Of a stretch of 11,053 nt of DNA, positions 7,240-11,053 are shown piece by piece. The notes beneath the pieces were generated by a model. That model did no database searches. It was not told the origin of the DNA and saw only the letters and a list, made by a program, of their open reading frames with translations. Every line of letters begins with the position of its first letter. Position 1 is the first letter of the stretch. The stretch lies in assembly GCA_945486445.1 (NCBI GenBank), contig CALYTD010000010.1, positions 1-11,053 on the forward strand. Reading direction: 5' to 3'. The position numbers and the translations under genes were made by a program. This DNA comes from an uncultured Prevotellaceae bacterium (GTDB taxonomy: Bacteria > Bacteroidota > Bacteroidia > Bacteroidales > Bacteroidaceae).

Positions 7240-7599
7240 ATGGATTTAATCAAAGTTGCTGAAGAAGCATTTGCAACCGGCAAGCAGCACCCTGAGTTCA
7301 AGTCAGGTGACACTGTAACTGTCGCTTACAAAATTATCGAGGGCACGAAGGAGCGTATCCAGCTCTATCGTGGTGTAGTTATCAAGATTTCCGGACATGG
7401 TGAGAAGAGACGTTTCACTGTTCGCAAGATGTCTGGAACAGTCGGTGTGGAGCGTATTTTCCCCATAGAGTCACCAAATATCGAGTCTATCGAGGTTAAC
7501 AAGCACGGTAAAGTACGTCGCGCTAAGCTCTACTACCTCCGTAACCTCACCGGTAAGAAGGCACGTATCGCTGAGAAGCGTGTCATAAACAAGGACTAA
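7240..7599 (+). CDS. rplS: 50S ribosomal protein L19 (bL19)
   Basis: Large-subunit protein located at the 30S-50S interface. The 119-residue length is typical. The family core is visible: [20 protein letters not shown], then [13 protein letters not shown], the basic strand [29 protein letters not shown], and the C-terminal lysine/arginine-rich [20 protein letters not shown]. The ATG at 7240 gives the expected N-terminus ([11 protein letters not shown]). Codon use differs from its neighbours: only 2 of about 12 isoleucines are ATA, against a majority in psd, as expected for a highly expressed gene. It is not in the rpsP-rimM-trmD-rplS operon known from many bacteria; here it is transcribed alone from its own promoter through a long structured leader. 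Confidence 0.97.
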   Translation: MDLIKVAEEAFATGKQHPEFKSGDTVTVAYKIIEGTKERIQLYRGVVIKISGHGEKRRFTVRKMSGTVGVERIFPIESPNIESIEVNKHGKVRRAKLYYLRNLTGKKARIAEKRVINKD

Positions 7600-7626
7600 T
7601 CCCCAAGCAGTAAGATGCTTGAAGCA

Positions 7627-7664
7627 AGAGCGGCTTGACCAACATAGTGTGGGCAAGCCGCTCT
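7627..7664 (+). terminator. rplS terminator hairpin
   Basis: An 11-bp perfect stem (AGAGCGGCTTG, 7627-7637, with 7654-7664) closes a 16-nt loop that can add two more G-C pairs. It lies 27 bases after the rplS stop and is followed by CGTTATAT, a weak U-tract. Confidence 0.75.
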
Positions 7665-7692
7665 CGTTATATCCCGTTACAACTTGTTCGTG

Positions 7693-7737
7693 CAGTAAAA
7701 GGGTGCTGATTACGTTGCAATCAGCACCCTTTTACTG
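7693..7737. terminator. perfect 19-bp hairpin, probable bidirectional terminator
   Basis: 7693-7711 pairs perfectly with 7719-7737 around a 7-nt loop, and two flanking G-U pairs could lengthen it. The GC-rich core (GGGTGCTGATT) is preceded by AAAA and followed by TTTT, so either strand reads stem then U-tract. That is the arrangement expected between the convergent genes rplS and rodA. It would back up the terminator at 7627-7664. Confidence 0.7.
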
Positions 7738-7779
7738 TGTAATCAGCAGCAGATTACCGTGTGATTAGGTGCTGGTTAC
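7702..7779. repeat. cluster of GGTGCTGATTAC-like 12-mers in both orientations
   Basis: Copies: forward at 7702-7713; reverse (GCAATCAGCACC) at 7717-7728; reverse (GTAATCAGCAGC) at 7739-7750; forward variant GGTGCTGGTTAC at 7768-7779, 11 of 12 identical to the first. A fifth, partial forward copy (CAGCAGATTAC) is at 7747-7757. The middle part forms its own hairpin, GTAATC 7739-7744 with GATTAC 7752-7757 and a 7-nt loop. The first pair makes the upper half of the 7693-7737 hairpin. The array may be a decayed duplication of a terminator hairpin or a small palindromic element. Confidence 0.5.
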
Positions 7780-7959
7780 ATTATCCCAAGTAGGTAGTAA
7801 TGTTTCTGTCCATGTCTCTTTTCCATGTGCCAGAATGTGTCGGGCTTCATCAAAGGCATTGTAGGCTATGGCATGGTGAGGCGGGGCGAAGGATTGTGCA
7901 TAGAGGAAAGGAAAGGGATAGATAGGACATTGTAATAATATAAAGATGTTTGTCGGCGG
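7765..7959 (-). pseudogene. possible gene remnant, 64 open codons without a start
   Basis: A minus-strand frame is open from just after TGA (7960-7962) to TAA (7765-7767), with no ATG, GTG or TTG start. Its second half reads like real protein: AIAYNAFDEARHILAHGKET, then WTETLLPTWDNVTST. It uses codons common elsewhere in the window (GCC, ACA, GTA). It lies downstream of rodA on the same strand but in another frame. I do not recognise a family. It may be the decayed C-terminal end of a lost gene, or chance. The surrounding stretch from 7780 to 7978 holds nothing else except a small dyad. Confidence 0.25.
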
Positions 7960-7970
7960 TCAGATGACCG
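7957..7970. repeat. short dyad CGGTCA-GA-TGACCG just past the rodA stop
   Basis: A perfect 6+6 inverted repeat with a 2-base centre lies 9 bases beyond the rodA stop codon on the minus strand. As RNA it would form a 5-bp stem with a tetraloop, too weak and without a U-tract to be a confident terminator. It could be a weak rodA transcript end or a protein-binding dyad. Confidence 0.3.
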
Positions 7971-7978
7971 ATTTCGGA

Positions 7979-9439
7979 TTATGTCTTCGCCAGGTTACGG
8001 CTGGCATCTATGCGCAGGAAGATGAAAAGCAGTATTGTGAAGCCCCATAATGAGGAACCGCCGTAACTGAAAAAGGGTAGGGGGATACCTATCACGGGTG
8101 TCAGTCCGAGCACCATGCCCACGTTGATGAACACATGGAACAGGAATACACTCAGCACGCAGTAGCCATATACGCGCCCGAAGGTGTAGGGCTGCCGCTC
8201 CGCAACGTGTATCAGTCGCAGTATAAGGCACAGGAAGAGCACCAGCACTCCAGCAGAACCGAGGAAGCCTTCTTCCTCACCTACGGTGCAGAAGATGAAG
8301 TCCGTGTCCTGCTCCGGCACGTATTTCAACTTTGTCTGCGTGCCGTTCAGGAACCCCTTGCCTTCCAGTCCGCCAGAGCCTATGGCTATTTCGCTCTGGT
8401 GTACGTTGTAACCCGCACCGGCAAGGTCCTCTTCCAGTCCCAGAAGCACGTTGATACGCACTCGCTGGTGGGGTTCCATCACGTTGTTAAGCACGTAGGA
8501 AGCTGAGAAAAAGAACAACAGTGAGCCAACGGCAAACACCATTATCAGCAGGTATTCTTTCATCTGTTTCCCGGCCCATACCCATACAAGGTATGCTAAC
8601 ATCAGCGCTACTAAGGCCAACTGTACCCACAGTATGTTGAAAGGTATGACATATTCCGAGAACAGCAGCGACAGCAGAGTTACTGCCACGCATCCTCCGC
8701 TGATGATAAGTGCCTCACCACGTGCCTTGCAATACACCCATACCAGTCCGGCGCAGAATACCTGTATCATCAGAATGACGGTGAACGACCCGACGCTCGT
8801 GGGCGTATCGAGCAGCAATGTGTCCTGAAACCTTATGCCGATAACGAAGTATGCCACCATAGCCACGGCCGTGAAGAGGAAACTACCGGTCATGCCCTCA
8901 CGGTAAAGCATGAGGAAAAACGAGAAATAAACAAGCGCAGAGCCAGTCTCTTTCTGCATTACTATCAGCACCATCGGCGTTATTATCATTGCGATAGCCT
9001 TGGCAAGGTTACGCCAGTTGGTGAGGGTAAACTTATAAGTGGACATCAACCTTGCCACCGCCAGCGCCGTGGCGAACTTCGCAAACTCTGCTGGCTGCAG
9101 GCGCAGCGGGCCTAATACGAGCCACGACCGCGAGCCTTTAATCTCATGAGGGTTAAAGATTGTGGCAAAGAGCAGTAGCAACATCATGCCGTAGATGAAG
9201 AAGGCGAAGGTCTCGTAGATGCGGTCGTCAAGCAGCAGGAGGCATATTCCCAGGGCTATGCTGGTGCCTATCCATACTATCTGCATGCCAGAACGGGAGT
9301 CAAGAGAGAATATATCCGTCTCGCCGAAGGAGTAACTGGCACCACAGACACTCACCCAACCGAAGCAAAGAAGAGCAAGATAGATCGCAATAGTAACGTA
9401 GTCTATCGAACGGAGCACGGAGTTGCTTTGTTGTTTCAT
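7979..9439 (-). CDS. rodA: rod shape-determining protein RodA (SEDS peptidoglycan glycosyltransferase)
   Basis: Polymerises lipid II into glycan strands for sidewall growth, normally with a class B PBP (PBP2) and the Mre complex. The 486 residues have SEDS hallmarks: KGSRSWLVLGPLRLQPAEFAK early, then HQRVRINVLLG, GAGYN-HQSEIAIGSGGLEGKG, and KYVPEQDTDFIF, where Asp380 of TDF matches the catalytic aspartate. PVIGIPLPFFSYGGSS follows near the C-terminus. The start at 9439 (MKQQSNSV) is preferred to an upstream in-frame ATG at 9529 because a promoter -7 box lies between them. It is roughly 115 residues longer than E. coli RodA (370), with extra hydrophobic segments between about 190 and 317. No mre or PBP2 gene adjoins it here, so it is transcribed alone. 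FtsW is unlikely given these motifs. Confidence 0.93.
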   Translation of the reverse strand: MKQQSNSVLRSIDYVTIAIYLALLCFGWVSVCGASYSFGETDIFSLDSRSGMQIVWIGTSIALGICLLLLDDRIYETFAFFIYGMMLLLLFATIFNPHEIKGSRSWLVLGPLRLQPAEFAKFATALAVARLMSTYKFTLTNWRNLAKAIAMIITPMVLIVMQKETGSALVYFSFFLMLYREGMTGSFLFTAVAMVAYFVIGIRFQDTLLLDTPTSVGSFTVILMIQVFCAGLVWVYCKARGEALIISGGCVAVTLLSLLFSEYVIPFNILWVQLALVALMLAYLVWVWAGKQMKEYLLIMVFAVGSLLFFFSASYVLNNVMEPHQRVRINVLLGLEEDLAGAGYNVHQSEIAIGSGGLEGKGFLNGTQTKLKYVPEQDTDFIFCTVGEEEGFLGSAGVLVLFLCLILRLIHVAERQPYTFGRVYGYCVLSVFLFHVFINVGMVLGLTPVIGIPLPFFSYGGSSLWGFTILLFIFLRIDASRNLAKT

Positions 9440-9477
9440 AATCACAGAATTAGTAATCGATGAGAAGTTTACGTCTG

Positions 9478-9485
9478 CAAAGGTA
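9478..9485 (-). promoter_or_regulatory. rodA promoter -7 element (TACCTTTG, minus strand)
   Basis: The reverse complement reads TACCTTTG, an exact TAnnTTTG match identical to the rplS -7 box. It places the transcript start near 9473, about 34 nt before the ATG at 9439. A run of nine T residues on the minus strand lies just upstream; the -33 region has only a weak TTTC. This box decides against the longer 516-codon reading of rodA. Confidence 0.65.
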
Positions 9486-9548
9486 TAAAAAAAAATACGT
9501 TTAAGAAATGTTAACCACGGCGAATACATGATTTTAAGAATAATTTAC

Positions 9549-9556
9549 TAACTTTG
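9549..9556 (+). promoter_or_regulatory. -7 element upstream of the DUF3575 pair (TAACTTTG)
   Basis: TAACTTTG is identical to the psd -7 box. It ends only 9 bases before the ATG at 9566, so a transcript from it would be almost leaderless unless translation starts further in (ATG 9572 or GTG 9605). No clear -33 TTG is visible 19-21 bases upstream. It lies back to back with the rodA promoter about 65 bases away. Confidence 0.5.
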
Positions 9557-9565
9557 TCTCCAAAT

Positions 9566-10585
9566 ATGCGTATGAAATTAGAGTACAATAACATAATAAT
9601 CCGGGTGCAGTCACTTCTCGGTTCGCTCAGAATAAGGTTCATCTTACTGCCCCTGCTGTATGCGGCAGGAGTGCAGGCACAAGTCATGGACAACAGTCGC
9701 CGTGTGGATACACTCAGTATGAAGGAGCGGCTCTCCCTGCGGACAAACATCGTTGACTGGTCGCTGATGGTGCCAAACATCGGTATAGAGTACGACTTGA
9801 GGCGCGAAAACTGGAGTCGTTACGCCGTAAACATGAACCTACGCTACCGTCCCCGCACCACGGGCACATTCGTAAGACCAGCCGTTTTCAACCTGTTTGA
9901 GTTGACATTGGAGGGCAGGATGTACTGGCGTGAGCGCAAGGCGGAGACAAGTGGCTATCTGCGCCGCCACAACCACTGGTGGGACAAGCTCTTTTCCTGC
10001 CGCACTATGCTGCCGAGCCATCCGCAATGGATATTCTATCGCGGCGTATATGCCTCCTATGCAGACTATTCCCTGTACCTCAGAAGCCACGACGGGAGGG
10101 ATGGCCAGGCGTTCATGGCGGGCTTCACGTGGGGCTTTGTCAAGCCGTTCCTCGCCTTCCAAAACGGTAATTCCGTAGACATGGAGTTCGGTATCTCGGC
10201 AGGTGTGGGCTACACGAAGTATGACAGGTATGTGCATGACAACAAAACAAATTCATATCCCGTCACGGGCAGCAAGGGATGGCATTTAGTCAACTATCCC
10301 GTGGTGCGTGATCTGCACGTGGCAGTGGTGTATCGCTTTGGACATTACCCCATACAGCAGAAGTACCGCTGGCGCTATGACGTGGATATGGCGTTCCGTG
10401 CAAGGACAGATTCCATCTACAGCGCACGCTATACAGGCCGCGAACGGCAGTTCGTGCGCGACTCACTGTATCGTGTTGTAGCCAGGGACTTTAAGCATCT
10501 CTATGACTCCTGCGTGCAACAACGCCGCATAGAAAGGCAACGTGCCATTGACGCAAGGGCACCACGACGTACTACAACAGACTGA
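9566..10585 (+). CDS. secreted DUF3575-family outer-membrane-type protein with Arg-rich tail
   Basis: No experimentally defined function is known to me; DUF3575 proteins are Bacteroidetes beta-strand-rich envelope proteins, sometimes found in fimbrial gene clusters. From ATG 9566 the protein has 339 residues. A hydrophobic signal (FILLPLLYAAGVQA, cleavage near residue 38) is followed by SLRTNIVDWSLMVPNIGIEY, the typical DUF3575 opening, then alternating strands with many aromatic residues. The end of the domain, GISAGVGYTKYDRY through YPVVRDLHVAVVYRFG, is also typical. About 80 further residues follow (about 260-339), with 17 arginines and no obvious fold. The start is uncertain: GTG 9605 would give a compact 23-residue signal peptide and a normal leader. 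It is followed 5 bases later by a second DUF3575 gene, so the two form an operon. Confidence 0.75.
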   Translation: MRMKLEYNNIIIRVQSLLGSLRIRFILLPLLYAAGVQAQVMDNSRRVDTLSMKERLSLRTNIVDWSLMVPNIGIEYDLRRENWSRYAVNMNLRYRPRTTGTFVRPAVFNLFELTLEGRMYWRERKAETSGYLRRHNHWWDKLFSCRTMLPSHPQWIFYRGVYASYADYSLYLRSHDGRDGQAFMAGFTWGFVKPFLAFQNGNSVDMEFGISAGVGYTKYDRYVHDNKTNSYPVTGSKGWHLVNYPVVRDLHVAVVYRFGHYPIQQKYRWRYDVDMAFRARTDSIYSARYTGRERQFVRDSLYRVVARDFKHLYDSCVQQRRIERQRAIDARAPRRTTTD

Positions 10586-10590
10586 ACACG

Positions 10591-11053
10591 ATGAAAAAGA
10601 CAATAACCCTGCTCACCATAACACTCATGTTACTCTGCACTGCCGGTCTGAAAGCACAGCGCCTGGCGGTGAATACCGATGTGGCCATGGACGCCTGTCT
10701 CGCTCCGTCGCTTGGCATTGAGCTGACAATTGGCAAGAAATCCACGCTGAACCTTAACGCTCTCTATGGCGGGAGCATCCTTGGCAAGGACATACGCATG
10801 GCTGCCGTGCAGCCGGAATGGCGTGTATATATCTCTGGAAGACCCATGTATCACCATTATGTAGGTGCAATAGGTCTGTTCACATCATACAAAATGAAGT
10901 TCGATGGCAAGTGGCATGACGGAGACGCAGGCGGTGTTGGCGTATCATTCGGTTACGTATTACCCGTTAAGGACCGCCTGCTCATAGACTTCCACACCAG
11001 TCTTGGCGGCATATATTACCATCAAAAGGAGTACATGGACGGCGAAGACTATG
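10591..11053 (+). CDS. second DUF3575-family secreted protein (partial, first 154 residues)
   Basis: The ATG at 10591 follows the previous stop by 5 bases. It opens a signal peptide MKKTITLLTITLMLLCTAG, with likely cleavage after LKA (residue 22). Cys16 is not in a lipobox, so a lipoprotein is unlikely. The mature part carries the DUF3575 pattern: NTDVAMDACLAPSLGIELTI, VQPEWRVYIS, HHYVGAIGLFTSYKMKFDG, and GVSFGYVLPVKDRLLIDFHT with a tyrosine-rich GGIYYHQKEY. The family is usually about 180-200 residues, so most of the domain is inside the window and the C-terminus is outside. It is probably co-transcribed with the upstream paralogue. The pair may belong to a fimbrial or outer-membrane cluster continuing to the right; that is inference. 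Confidence 0.75.
   Translation, partial: MKKTITLLTITLMLLCTAGLKAQRLAVNTDVAMDACLAPSLGIELTIGKKSTLNLNALYGGSILGKDIRMAAVQPEWRVYISGRPMYHHYVGAIGLFTSYKMKFDGKWHDGDAGGVGVSFGYVLPVKDRLLIDFHTSLGGIYYHQKEYMDGEDY

Noticed and set aside
6962..7240. 92-codon minus-strand frame covering the rplS leader, with an inner 36-codon hydrophobic version from 7072
   Set aside because: It runs antisense through the rplS promoter and leader. The inner hydrophobic peptide is tempting as a small membrane protein but has no promoter match and no recognisable relatives.
6801..7978. Search for tRNA genes, CRISPR repeats, insertion-sequence ends or attachment sites in the long intergenic gaps
   Set aside because: No cloverleaf, no regularly spaced repeat array, no transposase and no direct-repeat-bounded insert was found.
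8135..8506. 123-codon plus-strand frame within rodA
   Set aside because: It is antisense to the conserved SEDS motifs including the catalytic aspartate region.
9440..9529. 30-residue N-terminal extension of RodA from ATG 9529
   Set aside because: The rodA -7 box at 9478-9485 lies inside it, and MKQQSNSV at 9439 gives a normal SEDS N-terminus.
9839..10237. 132-codon minus-strand frame opposite the first DUF3575 gene
   Set aside because: The plus strand has a signal peptide and family motifs; the minus frame has neither.

Overview
The window looks like a chromosomal segment of a Bacteroidales bacterium, most likely a Prevotella-type genus. Three things suggest this. Upstream regions carry the Bacteroidetes promoter pattern, a TTG/TTTG element about 20 bases before TAnnTTTG, and lack Shine-Dalgarno sequences. 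The linkage dnaE / psd-pssA fits that order. A tandem pair of DUF3575-type outer-membrane proteins closes the window, a family typical of Bacteroidetes. Most genes use the Ile codon ATA heavily, but rplS avoids it.

Layout. Positions 1-2381 (minus strand) hold the N-terminal 793 residues of the replicative DNA polymerase III alpha subunit DnaE; its C-terminus lies outside the window. A divergent region of 179 bases separates it from a tight plus-strand cluster, psd (2561-3253), pssA (3263-3997) and tadA (3998-4444). PssA makes phosphatidylserine, Psd decarboxylates it to phosphatidylethanolamine, and TadA deaminates the tRNA wobble adenosine. hppA (4596-6800), a membrane pyrophosphatase with its own promoter, follows and ends in a strong 18-bp terminator hairpin. 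rplS (ribosomal protein L19, 7240-7599) has a clear promoter and a leader of about 120 nt that folds into a three-helix hairpin and contains a 12-codon upstream ORF.

The convergent rplS/rodA gap (7600-7978) holds a terminator, a perfect 19-bp hairpin, a small cluster of GGTGCTGATTAC-like repeats, and a protein-like reading frame without a start codon. rodA (minus, 9439-7979) encodes an enlarged SEDS peptidoglycan polymerase expressed from its own promoter. Divergent from it are two secreted DUF3575-family proteins (9566-10585, and 10591 to the window edge).

Most of the window is ordinary core genome. The points most worth a second look are the structured rplS leader with its uORF, the residues that suggest a dual Na+/H+ K+-dependent pyrophosphatase, the complete PHP metal site in DnaE, the hairpin-repeat cluster, and the arginine-rich tail of the first DUF3575 protein. 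I saw no CRISPR, tRNA, rRNA, insertion sequence or defence system.
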